Origin: Blastobasis lacticolella
Taxonomy: Eukaryota; Arthropoda; Insecta; Lepidoptera; Blastobasidae
Length of the DNA stretch: 64,000 nucleotides
Reading direction: 5' to 3'
Assembly (NCBI GenBank): GCA_905147135.1
Contig: LR990043.1
Location: forward strand, 19,841,584-19,905,583
Part shown: positions 38,576 to 50,116 of the stretch, piece by piece
How positions within the stretch are numbered: the first letter of the stretch is position 1
Layout of the letters: each line of letters opens with the position of its first letter
The notes under the pieces: model-generated
Databases searched by the model: none
Seen by the model: only the letters and a program-made list of their open reading frames with translations
Told to the model about the DNA's origin: nothing
Translations under genes and position numbers: made by a program

Positions 38576-40150
38576 AAATTACGTATGAGATATTGAAGAC
38601 ACTAAAATTCCTAAGTAAAAACCTACCGTGGCGATGCATTGCGTCAGGGATATTCGCGGAGACAGCTACTGATGGATTACAGTGCAGCTAATAATTATAT
38701 CCGTGACGCAGCCAACACTATCCTGATGTTGTTTGTGGACAGGTGGGACCAATGCATCAAACGTATACCCCACCTTCACGTTCAAAAAGTAGTTGATTAA
38801 CGCTATATAACCAATACCAGTAAGAAGATATTTGAATTTAGTAGAATGTTCTCATTGCATCTAAAAGCGATGAAGATAAATCGACAGCAATATCGGCATC
38901 TAGGTGTATATGAATCAGTACTACAACTTTGCTAAATTCAGGCTGTTTGTCAAACTAAATATATCACTAACGAACCTTTATCGCCACCTTCTGCTACTTT
39001 ATATCGACATTTGAGAGGACGAAATCGCCAGTGAAAGTCAAACTTGGTCAACGCCTTGGTCATGAACCGTGATAATACACAAAGTTATTAAACCTGGTCG
39101 AACGGATGGGATTATCGCTAAGTGCAGCAAGTTATCATTAATACCGTCTAAGCCCAAAATAGATACATAATTAGCAACGTTATGTAATGTAACTTACGAG
39201 GTAGATGACACTTTAATTGAATTATTGAACCTTGGATAAGGCTAATCGCTTTATAAGACACGTAAGGCGTGCTTGATAGAATATATCTTTGAACTAATTC
39301 CTGGTGCATGTTTTGTTTTGGTGAACTAGGCAGGCAGGTATTATAAATGTTGTATCAAAGTATCTAAATTATATTTGAAAAGTGAAGATGGTATTGTTGA
39401 TGCCTAAAAACTCTACAGTGCTCGACAAATCTCTATCAAAATTTGGTTGGATTTTGAGGCAAACTTTGGAATGAGATAAAAATCTCTCCACTAATATTTA
39501 CCTAACCTACCTTATGCTTATCTACCACCTTGACAAGCAAAACAAACAAAGCAATCATTAGTCAAATCCATTGATTTCATCACGACGAGTTGCGCAAAAT
39601 CTTTTATCGATCCTGTCGTGGATCGGATCAATCGATCGGTCACCACACGTCCCCTCCGTTATCCGCCACCCGCCATCCGCTATGCCACATGCGCCATATA
39701 CCGCCCACAGCCAGAGGGCGCTCCAGGCAAGGCCACCTACGGCCCACTTGCGAGAGAAAGGATCCATTGTCACTTGAATCATTGTCCACACTTACTGTCA
39801 TTGGCCACCATTTTTAACACTGCGATCGCGACATTTGCCTAATGGGGGCCTTGTTGTGCTCAGACTTGAGGTATTGCCCGTGCGATTGCCGAGGAAAATA
39901 CCGATTGACATAATGGCCGATCCAGTTAACAGATTAGCTTGGCGTCCCCGTGTGCTTAGTGATAACCGTTGTACTAGGTACGTCTACTGTGCAATTTATT
40001 GCAACACTGTTGCAAAAAGGTGAATTACAATACATCTCTTTCTTAACACTACCTACACTACTAAAAGGTATTGATGGGTGGAAACTAAATTGTAAAAAAC
40101 AGATTCCTGTCTATTACAAGTCTTATAGAAGAAACCGACGGATTTAAGCG

Positions 40151-40366
40151 GTCATCTTGGAGTTAATGGCCTGGTTGTGCTCTCGTGCTCCAGAGCCCGG
40201 GGTCCGCTTTGAGCATGATCCAGGATTTGGCAGACCAGGTAATTACAGTAGAGCGACTGCCACCTGATCTCCGTGACTCTGTTAACAAGGGAACCTGACC
40301 AGATTGAATCATGGTTACACATTCAGTTGCAGGTTTCCTCGCGATGTTTTCCCTCACCGTAAGATT
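40151..40366 (-). mobile_element. SINE body and tail, head missing
   Basis: Contains the family modules GAGCACGAGAGCACAACCAG near the tail, GGTCAGGTTCCCTTGTTAAC, and the AACCATGATTCAATC block, then CCTCACCGTAAG at the right edge. No tRNA-like head follows, so the copy is truncated at its 5' end. Confidence 0.7.
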
Positions 40367-40372
40367 TGGGTA

Positions 40373-43300
40373 CCTATTAAATTATCTAAACCTAAATTCA
40401 TATTTACGACCGCCTCAATACCCAGGACTTTATCCTCAACACAACTTCGCACCTCAACACGTCAGCCAAAGGCCTCCGCAGGCTCGCACGAATCGTGCTC
40501 CCGAACCGTGGGCTCCTTCATCAGCGCATCATGATTAGCCGGCGTCGTGTTGCACTCGTCCTTGATCCCAATCCGGCGCGCGTCAAGCCCAATGACATTT
40601 GACAGCTCGGCCTTGCGGCGACTGCGCGCGCGCAGCTTGCGCCACCGCGCGCCGCGATCTTTCTATTCTATTGAACGCCGGGCTAATGCGCGCGTGATTC
40701 ACCCATGTGTGGGGTTAACACGACGTAGGTATGCAGAATTAGAGCCTTCTTGTAGCAGTAACTAGGTATTGTGTTAGTGAGGTCTTTCGCACAAAGCACT
40801 GAGCTCGCGAAAAAGTGTAATGTTAGAATAGGTACTAGATAAGCATTTTATTACTCACAAAAAATAATATTCTTTATAAATTACAAAAAAGTATTACCCT
40901 TAAACTCACGAAAGAAGTTGCGCGGGATACATTATTTCATACGCCGCCTATTTTAACGTCGGAAATCGGATTTACTAACAAGACAAATCTTTAAAGATTT
41001 TGACAGGATAATACACTAACATAGTTTATTGTCAACAAGGCTAACAGACATATCTCGACTACAATCGTCGATAAAATAAATTGTGATCAGGCGATCGGAA
41101 ACCGTGTTATTTGTCAGATCGGCTCCACGATAAAGGATCACCAAAATCGTGTTGTAAATAGAACATAATCTCCGCGAAGGTACCTTACGATTGACCCGAG
41201 AGGATCGCGCCCCTTTTTGGACCACCCAACAAAATATAAGAATATGGACGCACACTATAAATGACTAAACGACCCATGAGTCCTAAGGTATTTTAACGTT
41301 TTTAACGCCTACATTCTAAAAAATTTGCCATAAAAAATTAAAAAGACAATCATTTACATTTCAGGTCATAAAAACAATGCACATGGTATGATGAGTGACG
41401 CGTGTGTCAAGTCTCGGCGAAATCATGTAAAAGTTGAACGAGATCGCATGATCTACCTATAGATAACTTTCTTCTGCCACCGGAGCCTCTCGAGGTGTCC
41501 CGTCCCAATGACAAATCACTCCGTCCACGTATTAATATGATAAGAGGCGATTGTTTGCGCCTGATAGCGGAGATAGCCGCTGCTTGGGAAGCAGAGAGTT
41601 ATGGAGGTAAGTTTCTTTTCGGTAAACAATGCATTGAAAATTTATAAGTACATTGTCAGCGCCAATAAGTTTTGTGTCAAGTTTTTTTTTTCTAATAACT
41701 ATACACTCGGAGCACGAGTATTATCTATGTGGTGGACGCCTATCGCCATTAGACAAACACCCAGACCCGGTACCGAAAACGATAATTATTCTAATAACAA
41801 TATGTATATTAGGTACCTAGGTAGTTAAAACAATATATTTTTTAGTAGTTTATCAGTTTTTTGGCACCCATAACACAAGTTTTGTTTCCTTAGAGGCTAG
41901 ATGGCGCTGTGTGCAAGCATGTTATTATATTTTATGGAAGGTACGGTATGTATCTTATTAAAATTTGTCGTTTTATAACTACCGCAGAGCATCAAAATTT
42001 ATAGACTCAAAAACCCACGCCCAGTACCTAAATAGGCAAGAATGTCGACATGTCGATATCACTCGATATTTTACAGTGCAGTTGCATTTCGTAAGTGATC
42101 CAAATGCACTTCGGTGTAAAACGTTAAAAACATCACAGCGAGGAATTTTACCCGAAAAGCATTAAAGTATAACAGGTTGGTTATAAAATGAAGCAATAAA
42201 TCAACCCTTATATCGTTGCACCGTGAGAACGTTGTAAATTACAAAATGTATTGTTAACTTCAACGTAGAACTTATTCAGAACACAAAGGAGCTGGATAAT
42301 AAAACAATAAAATGAAAATTGGTGGTACACTCGGCAGTCACTTTGACGCCCACACGTTTCCTTTTATAGGTTTCTTTTGAGTGCTTTTGAGCTGCTACAG
42401 GAATAGTAATAAGTAGCTTATTTATGTATAAAACAAGACAGGGACATTGATGGTCTATGGGTCTACTAACTTCGAGTAGAGAAGTGCCAAACCGCTTTTC
42501 CACTTACGAGAAAATAACTTTATATAATATGCAATGAATGATGAACTTCATAAGCGCTAGAAAGCTAAAAAACATAGATAGTAGATACCTATCTACTTAT
42601 CTTATCTATACCAAAAAATCCAATAAAACTTTATTACAACAAACATTGCATTACATAATAATCCCACAGATATTGCAATAATATTCGACTGTACACAATT
42701 TCATTGTAACATCAATTTCTAACACCAAAGTAGGCAGGCATAGAGACCGCTTAACCCCCCAATCAAACATCTATCAATAGAGCGTTCGTAGAATTTCGAC
42801 GCCTCTTGTTTCACTTACCGACAGGTCGATATCCGAAACAGCACCTAGCACTTTTCGCGCCATTACGTGGTCGATGGTATCACATTCACTGTGGGCCGAT
42901 TGGCGCCTATCCTATCATCAGGTTCCAAGGTTCCCACGGATGCAGATTCGCTCGTTACGATATCATCTTGCAGGTTAAAAAGAAAAGAGTTCCCGCTGAG
43001 CTAAGCTGGCTGGTTCCGATAATGCAGCGTGGTTAGCGCGCTATTACATAAAGAAACGTCGACAGTTAATACCCACCACCTACTTCTTGGCTCGTCGTAC
43101 AGAATATCAAACAGAGATATGGTCCCTTTTGTGATGATCCCTTGGTACAATAATCGTGGATGATCCCATATTTTTAGCAGATGACAACATTTTCTTAATA
43201 ATTTGTTAATTGAATAAATCTGCAACAAGTTTTCCATTGTTCATGTTCAAGTTCTTGTAATATAACCGAGACCGAAATGAAAACACTCAAACGTCAATAA

Positions 43301-43853
43301 CAATGAGATCGACTTTATTTGAAGTAAACGTACAAAAATCTTAATTAAAATCTAAGACACATGTTTTTCTAAGAGCAACAAGCTCCACTACCAAGTCTCA
43401 AAACATTGCCCACATTCCCATAGCACAAAATACTGCTCCCATCTGTCCGTTGCGGTGTTACGAAACGCACAATTTCATTAAATTATCTCCGTCCAATAGA
43501 CAGATATTAAAACGGGTTCCTTGAAATTATCGAGTGGGAACACCCAGGGGCGCTGCGGTGTTTCCCAACGGACGGCCAGCACGATCGGGCTGGAGAGTTT
43601 GTTGCGACAGCTGCCTTCGCGGACAATTATTGACGGGGACTCAGTATAACATGCCGATAGGTGGGTTACACCTTAGTATGCGAAGATGTTGGCAGGTTGG
43701 ATTTGGACGTGGCCAATTTCTGGGTTTTTTCTGACAGACAGGAAACATTTAACACCAAAGGGTCACACGAATTTACAGCGGAACTGCTTCTGTTTGCTAT
43801 ATCAAATAGATGGATATTCATGGACGTACACAACAATGTCCCGTGTGTCTGTG
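40373..43853. other. No gene seen
   Basis: A CpG patch at 40.57-40.70 kb and an isolated AGATGGCGCT at 41,899-41,908. The 76-codon plus frame at 42,806-43,036 was inspected and not recognised. Confidence 0.45.
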
Positions 43854-43894
43854 TATTTAGGTAACTATAAAATTCTTTTATAGTTACCTAAATA
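43854..43894. repeat. Perfect 19-bp inverted repeat, 3-nt loop
   Basis: Left arm TATTTAGGTAACTATAAAA, loop TTC, then the exact complement. It lies 25 bp left of a SINE tail. Confidence 0.95.
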
Positions 43895-43918
43895 GAGAGT
43901 CAATGACATATTATAAAC

Positions 43919-44245
43919 ATCATGACGTTAATGTACCGTTTATTCTTTCGCGAGCGAAGGCCTAGGGTCCGCCTTGGCCATGATTCAGGATTTGGATAAT
44001 CAGGTAATTACAGCGGAGCGACTTCTATTTGACCTCTGTGACCCTGTTACCAGTGAAACCTGACCGACTAAATTGATCATGGTTACACATTCTGTCGCCT
44101 GAATATGTGATGGTTTCATCGCGATGTTTTCCCTCACGATAAGAGCTTTGGTATTGGATGCGACCGATGAACAGAACTCAAAAAAGAGTCTTTGGTAGCC
44201 GCAGTGGGATACGTACCTGGTACCTCTCGCTTACGAGCGGATATA
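43919..44245 (-). mobile_element. SINE, nearly complete, degraded head
   Basis: Tail, body and the ATGTGTAACCATGATCAATT-type block are present. At the right the tRNA-like head is recognisable (CGCTCGTAAGCGAGAGGTAC sense), but the B box is mutated and the head stops early at an AT-rich direct repeat (ACCATATTAT twice). An 18-19-bp perfect hairpin lies just left of it. Confidence 0.65.
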
Positions 44246-45298
44246 CCATATTATACCATATTATGTGAAGAAAATCACACACGAATAGAAAGCCTTCCGG
44301 TGCGAGAGGAATTAAGCGATCACGCGTTCGATTTCCAAACCTCGAAGGCCCTGGCGCAGCAAGCGAGTTCATAAAAATGTCATTGTTATCATTTCGACCA
44401 TCACTCATTTTAATTCGAGATCCGCGTTGTACACACCGGTCCATTTGGTAAAACGCCTCATTACCAGACTCTTGCGCAACTGCCGCGGTTCATCGTACCT
44501 GATTTCTCAATATCAAGTGCATGTAATTTTTTAAACTTCGACGCGGCGGCCGCCGCATCTCAAGGTGCACTGTGGGCAGTGCATCGCGTAATTTATTACG
44601 AACGATTACGCGTACGCGCACAATTAATTTAGAAACGTTACGGAACGCGTGTTTTAATAACAGCGTCAAGAACGAAAATTTTGTAACCGACATAAAAAGG
44701 AATCAAAATAAAATATGTAATGGTAAATTCGTAAAGTTACTTACAATTGCGTTATACTGCGGAAAATGATATCAGATTATTTAGATTGGACAAAATTATT
44801 CTTTAGCGCCATTTCCTGCGTTTCCACTTACACAATATTTGGAAACTGCTTGCTGCGGGTGTATGTTTTACAAGCATAAGATAAAATATCAAAAAAGGAA
44901 CACTAATTAGAAGTTAATTGTTGCTAAATAACTTTCTCTCCAGATTTCGTGATCTTTAATAGAAGCCAAAGCGCTGCCGCGTTCGCTATCGGCCGCACTC
45001 CCGCATTATCAGCGGCAGGTATCTTTCGATAAAGAATAATCGACTTTCTACATAAAAGTTAATTGTGTTTTTGTGTAACACTGGTCGTTATCATTACAAG
45101 TGGCTATCTGAAGCCGCGACCTTTGATTTGATAGGTTATCGTATCGACTATCGTGTAAAAATATATTTAATGGTTTAAAGCGACCTATCGGCGAATTATT
45201 CGCTCTGTGCCTGCTACGGAAGCTATCATGACTTGCAAGTACACTACACCTATAGTTTTAATTCGTCACGTTTATGCTTTTACAAATTATAAAAAGGT

Positions 45299-45343
45299 AA
45301 TCTCCAAAAGCCCTCAAAGTTATTTGAGGCTTTTTAGGGGATT
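45299..45343. repeat. Imperfect hairpin with T-rich side
   Basis: AATCTCCAAAAGCCCTCAAA faces TTTGAGGCTTTTTAGGGG with a short GTTA loop. It looks like a bacterial terminator but has no such meaning here. Confidence 0.7.
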
Positions 45344-45523
45344 TTAATCTATACAGAGTGTTGTGTTACTTAATACCTGTACAAAGCCGAAAGGGTGTTA
45401 AAGTATATCTTGCAAAGACTACACTGGTAACTTCATATTATCCGGATATGGAATTTTTATTTTCATAAAAAAGTCTTCGTTTTAAAGATATAAATCACAT
45501 CGACTAATTGACGCGCAGCTCTA

Positions 45524-45708
45524 TCTATACTAATATTATAAAGAGGAAAGGTTTGATTTTTTGTTTGTTTGTTTGTTTGTATTGAATAGGCTTCTAAACT
45601 ACTGGACCGATTTCAAAAATTCTTTCACCGTTGGGAAGCTACACTATCCCCGGGTGACATAGGCTATATACCCGTGTACCCGTAGTGGTACCCGTGCGAA
45701 GCCGCTAG
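45524..45708 (+). mobile_element. Complete short non-autonomous Helitron (LEP1-like)
   Basis: 185 bp starting TCTATACTAATATTATAAAG and ending CCCGTGCGAAGCCGCTAG. The flanking bases are A (45,523) and T (45,709), the A|T target without duplication expected of Helitrons. A (GTTT)n stretch follows the 5' end, and the body has the familiar CTACTGGACCGATTTCAAAAA segment. It is far too short to encode the Rep/helicase. The similarity to the lepidopteran LEP1 group is from memory. Confidence 0.85.
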
Positions 45709-46334
45709 TTTCAAATAAAATACTAACGTAAATTAAGACCTGACCTAGCGTATCTTAGAACATAAAAAAATATTAAGTAGATAAGACTTTGTATCTTATA
45801 AAATATAAACGAAGTACCATAGCATAACTATGAGGTACTTAGATACTTCCTTCGTTTTGTGGATGCCGTCTCTAACCATTAAAATCTTCGCATTCATAAC
45901 TTTACACAGTAGTAAACAAACAAATCAACAAACTACTAGTAAATAAGTAATATCAATCGATACTTGCACGAGTTCCACGTGAGCATAGAGGAGCATTCAT
46001 AATGGGATTAGAGTAGTTCAAGTGAGTCGGCATCACTTTCTTTATAGATAAGATGCACTTATAAATAACATGTGGCTTACTTGTCTACATGCGTGCTGCG
46101 TGGTAGTTCACCTGTAGATACCTATATATTAGTAACTTTCCTCTAATATATGCTCCATGCACTGTATCCTTAATTTCTTAGGAGTTCAGGGAGAAATACA
46201 TATATCGACCTGGCGTCTCGGTCTCTCTACAATCAAAAAACTGTACCGTCACGCACGGGTCGAACGGAGTCGAATTTCAGCGTCAGCATCGCAACGAGTT
46301 CGCCACTTAGTTTTACGTTAGTATGACCACGGTT

Positions 46335-46676
46335 TTCCGCTGGGGAACTGAGACTTGTTGAATTGTCTCAGGAGCCGATTGGTACCCCATGACGGTTTTT
46401 ATTTATTTACATATACATTATGTTACACAATATATGTATGAAGCCGTGAACTGGATGGAGTGCTAAACATATTAAAACGATCGGTACAATTATTTCTGTC
46501 GTACGTGGAATTTTTGTACCTATCGTTTTCATACATTTAGCACTCCATCCGGTTCACGACTTCATACATATATTATGTAACATCGTGTATACTCACTTAC
46601 ATTTTACAAGGTATTCCGCTGGGGACCTTGAGACCTGTTGAACAGTCTCGGGCGCCGGTTGATACCCCGTGACGGT
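46335..46676. repeat. Nested structure: 62-bp direct repeats around 68-bp inverted repeats
   Basis: Direct repeats at 46,335-46,396 and 46,614-46,676 share TTCCGCTGGGGA, GAGACxTGTTGAA, GTCTC, GGxGCCG and ACCCCxTGACGGT. Between them are inverted arms of 68 bp at 46,422-46,489 and 46,514-46,581 (TATGTATGAAGCCGTGAACT and GGATGGAGTGCTAAA in the left arm) separated by 24 bp, with weaker pairing further out. The right direct repeat runs straight into the (GTAA)n LINE tail. Confidence 0.85.
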
Positions 46677-46835
46677 AAGTAAGTAAGTAAGTAAAAACTC
46701 TTTATTGCACACACAAAAAATTATACATAACATGAAAAAAAAGAAAAACAATTTATATGCACGCAAAGGCGGCCTTATCGCTTTAAGCGATCTCTTCCAG
46801 ACAACCTTTGGGAAGAGGTATCACAGTATCTCATA
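46672..46835 (-). mobile_element. LINE 3' end with (GTAA)n tail repeat
   Basis: The plus strand has GTAAGTAAGTAAGTAAGTAA at 46,675-46,696, then AAAAACTCTTTATTGCACAC, GGCGGCCTTATCGCTTTAAG and GCGATCTCTTCCAGACAACC. In sense orientation this is a 3' UTR with CAATAAAGAG and a TTAC microsatellite tail, common in lepidopteran non-LTR elements. No coding part. Confidence 0.6.
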
Positions 46836-47204
46836 GTAGTGCAAGAGCAAATAAAGGGTAAAAACTAAAAGATGTGCTTACACATGTCATCATAAATAAA
46901 TACATAAAGAGAATACTATAAATATATTACGGTAGACGGTATTGATTTATTTACATACATACATACACACTGACGCCCGTATATCAGGGGAAGTGTAAAG
47001 GTTGCGCGTGCGTCGCGGTGTATGGCACGCGGGCGGGCGCACGCATGCGCGCAATTACCGGCAAAGCACGATCGGGATTCCAGCCTTATTCGCACCTCAC
47101 ACCATGGGTTGCCAACCATTCCTATCCTGCTTTGTATAACCAGCGTTTTTAAATATAACTAGTATTTTAAAAGTATATCGAAGTTTCCTACCGCGAACCT
47201 TTTT

Positions 47205-47295
47205 TTGTTTTTATACCACTAAGATGGCAAACAAGCTTACGGCGTGCCTGATGGTAAGCAGTCATCGAAGCCTAATGACGTTTGCAATGCCTATG
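47205..47295 (-). mobile_element. LINE 3'-tail copy, second subfamily
   Basis: The plus strand reads TTTTTATACCACTAAGATGG, CAAACAAGCTTACGGCGTGC, CTGATGGTAAGCAGTCATCG and GACGTTTGCAATGCC. It shares these blocks with 54,125-54,245. Confidence 0.6.
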
Positions 47296-49194
47296 CGTTT
47301 GTTTACAAGTAGCCCGATATTTCGACATAAAGGTACGCGGCAGGAAACCCGATGGTAAGATGTCGCAACTACCTACTAATCATCAAAATAAACCAAATTC
47401 AAAAACAGCTGACGTTTTGTACGGATGGGAAAACCTTTTCTACATTTCAATTCAAAACACACACAATTAGTTTATTAATTATGATAAAAATAATCTCAAT
47501 AGTTCGTCACTTTTGATTGGGTTGTCAATAACTACCGACTAAGGATGACTTCAAGTCCTGATACATTTAATATGAGGCATGACGGGGAACATACACACAT
47601 TAGGGGTGGGCAGAGACCACATTGATCCGCTAGCTATGGTCCTGGCAAATCTCTATCGCTTTCGTGAAATAAATTGGTTAAGACCTGGGAATAAATTTTA
47701 ACGCAATAATTGTTCCCTTGTTAAAACAACCGATTTTTACCGATTTTTAAATATATTAAATGAAATTGCAAAATTATCGTGTCGTGTTGTCCTTTGTTTT
47801 CTTTCTTTCTTTTAATATCATAGTTGACGACCAATGCCCGCATTTATGTAAACACTTTTTTCCATCGGCAGATTGGCGCAGTAATTACGGGGGAGAGGCC
47901 ATAATGCGTCCACTATGTTGTTTAGAAATCTCAGGGCTCTTCTAAGGCGCGCCAATACAATTTAACTCCGTTTAGAGGTAATTCAATAAAGCCATAGAGC
48001 TTTTTTGCGCGACACGTGGAGTTTTAATGGGGCGGTGGTATTTCCGCACGCTATCGGGGATTGGTGGAGTTCCGTACGTTGGGAGAACTATGTGAGAGTC
48101 GTGGAAAGGAAGGACTGGGTGTGCCCTTTTGAAGCGAGTGAGTGATTGAGCCTTTTCATGTCTGTGGGGATTTCTGGAATAAACGGTCCATAACACTAAA
48201 GATTAAATTGAGATGTCTCCGTGCTGCTGTCTAAGTATGGATGCTCGATTTTAGCCGCACGAAATCAAATGTAAAAGGACTTCGAAGGAGTCGCATTGGA
48301 TTTAATTACGTAAATTAAACGAAAAAACATACACATTTAACTATGGATATACCAGTATAGACACAGTTTAATCTGCATAGAAATAAACGTCTATACCATA
48401 CCATATATAGAAATACGCCCCCTACCGGCGTAAATGCATGAAAAGATGTATGAATATGGAAGAGGCGAGAGATATGTGTAAGAATCGTTGCTTGTGGCAC
48501 TCGATAGTCTCTGCTACCCCTATGGAATACAGGCGAAAGTGTATATGTATGTAAAAGTTAATAACGAAGTTAATTTGGTGAGAGAGGCGTTAAAGTTAGG
48601 TATATTTATTGCTGAAAGTATGTATCAGTCCGCCGAAAGCTGTTCCAAACAACGTTTAACCATCTTATAATGGTCACTGGCTAAAGCAACACAAATATAT
48701 ACATAGGTATATGTAGTAGATATTTTAGGATTTATAAATCAGAACACAATCATGGTTTACCATTTACATGAATGTCAAAAGTTCAAACGGTACAACGAGT
48801 TTATCTAAAATTGTTGAAATAAACCGAAATAAATATGTAACAATACAGCGAAATGTTATTTCCAGCAGTGACTAACACGCTCCTTTATCAATACGGCATT
48901 GACATTATGAAATTGATAAAGTAAATTACATTGACGCAAAATCATATGTATTGTACAACATTGAGTAGGTACTTGTTAAATCTGCAGATAAAAATCACCC
49001 TTTGTGTTCATATACATGACGTAAAAAAAAAAAATTTGAATTGATTAGCTAAATGCGTCAATACCATTGAAAAATGCAGTTCACTATTACTGTAGGTACA
49101 TACTTTCTTTAGACATTTGTACCTAGGTCATTGTCATTGTCATTGTTTATAGTAGGTATTGGATTCCATGTACCTAAACTAGAATTATTGTAAC

Positions 49195-49388
49195 TTCTGT
49201 ATTATTGTCGGTGCCCGCCGTCTGTCCTATTTTTATCTATGTACTCTTAGAACTTTTAAACTACGCAACGGCTTGAAATGCGGTTTTCAACAATAGATAG
49301 AGACTCAAGAGGAAGGTTTATAAGCAAGAATAAAAGGGCAAGTAGGGGTAAATAGGTGACACGAACGAAGTCGCGCCGGGTTTACTAG
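49195..49388 (+). mobile_element. Short non-autonomous Helitron, same subfamily as 55.6 kb copy
   Basis: The 3' end is GTCGCGCCGGGTTTACTAG followed by T at 49,389. The core is as in the 55.6-kb copy, including TTTTAAACTACGCAACGG. The 5' end is diverged, so the left coordinate is approximate. Confidence 0.68.
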
Positions 49389-49539
49389 TTTAGAATAAAT
49401 AAAGTTTTTGTAATTGGAGGAGATATTAAATTATTTTCCCTTCCCGCTTACTTAATAACACCGTAACAGACTTAATACTTTTTCGAATGGATAAAGGTAC
49501 TCACGAGGAAGTATCTACGTAGACCTATTAACTACCCTA

Positions 49540-49740
49540 TTAAATAAAATAAATAAATCTTTATTAGGATCCACTTAACATAACATGCATTGTTTTATTT
49601 TAAAATTTTAGCTTTGCTCGTTCCTTGTAAGTTCGTTCTCCAATCGGCAAAGGCCTCCTCCAACCATCAAGTTTGTCTTTGGTTACTCTATTGCATGTTG
49701 TTCCACGTGGAATAGAACTGAGCTGGAACAACATGGACTT
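49540..49740 (-). mobile_element. Possible LINE 3' end
   Basis: AAATAAATAAATCTTTATTA at the left edge (an AATAAAGATTT tail in sense) and the block CAAAGGCCTCCTCCAACCAT. It resembles retroelement ends by layout only. Confidence 0.35.
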
Positions 49741-50022
49741 TACAACTCTACCCTAACTACAAACAAAGTTAACAGTAAATGGGTGCGATGCACCATACGG
49801 CGTACGAAACTATTTAGACGGACACTGGACATTGGCTCGCTTTTGTCTCGAGTAAATCAACTTTTTAACGTGAAGCAAGTGTTGAGTGTCTATTAAACCT
49901 TCACCCGCCACGGGAGGGTCACAAAGACCTGTTGCACGGTCCCGTACGCCCCCTAATCCGTCACCGCGACGTCACGTGGCTGAATACCACAGACTGAGAA
50001 CATTGTATAGCTAGTGTCAAAT

Positions 50023-50116
50023 AAGAAGAGACTTGGCGGGTCACGTGGTTCGGCTGGCGCTGTATACGATTACCTGCGCGAAATACCCTCCACTGCCATT
50101 TGACAAGTCTCTTCTT
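50023..50116. repeat. Small element with 13-bp inverted ends
   Basis: AAGAAGAGACTTG at the left and its exact complement at the right, 94 bp in all; the interior is unremarkable and no target duplication is clear. Confidence 0.5.

Noticed and set aside
39558..39817. Several overlapping frames of 68-77 codons on both strands
   Set aside because: A GC-rich patch; no motif and no convincing splice sites, although a missed exon cannot be excluded.
45299..45343. Rho-independent terminator-like hairpin
   Set aside because: The window is eukaryotic; the structure has no such role here.
49900..49975. Third copy of the 46.3-kb direct repeat
   Set aside because: Only GACCTGTTG and a few flanking words agree; too weak to claim homology.
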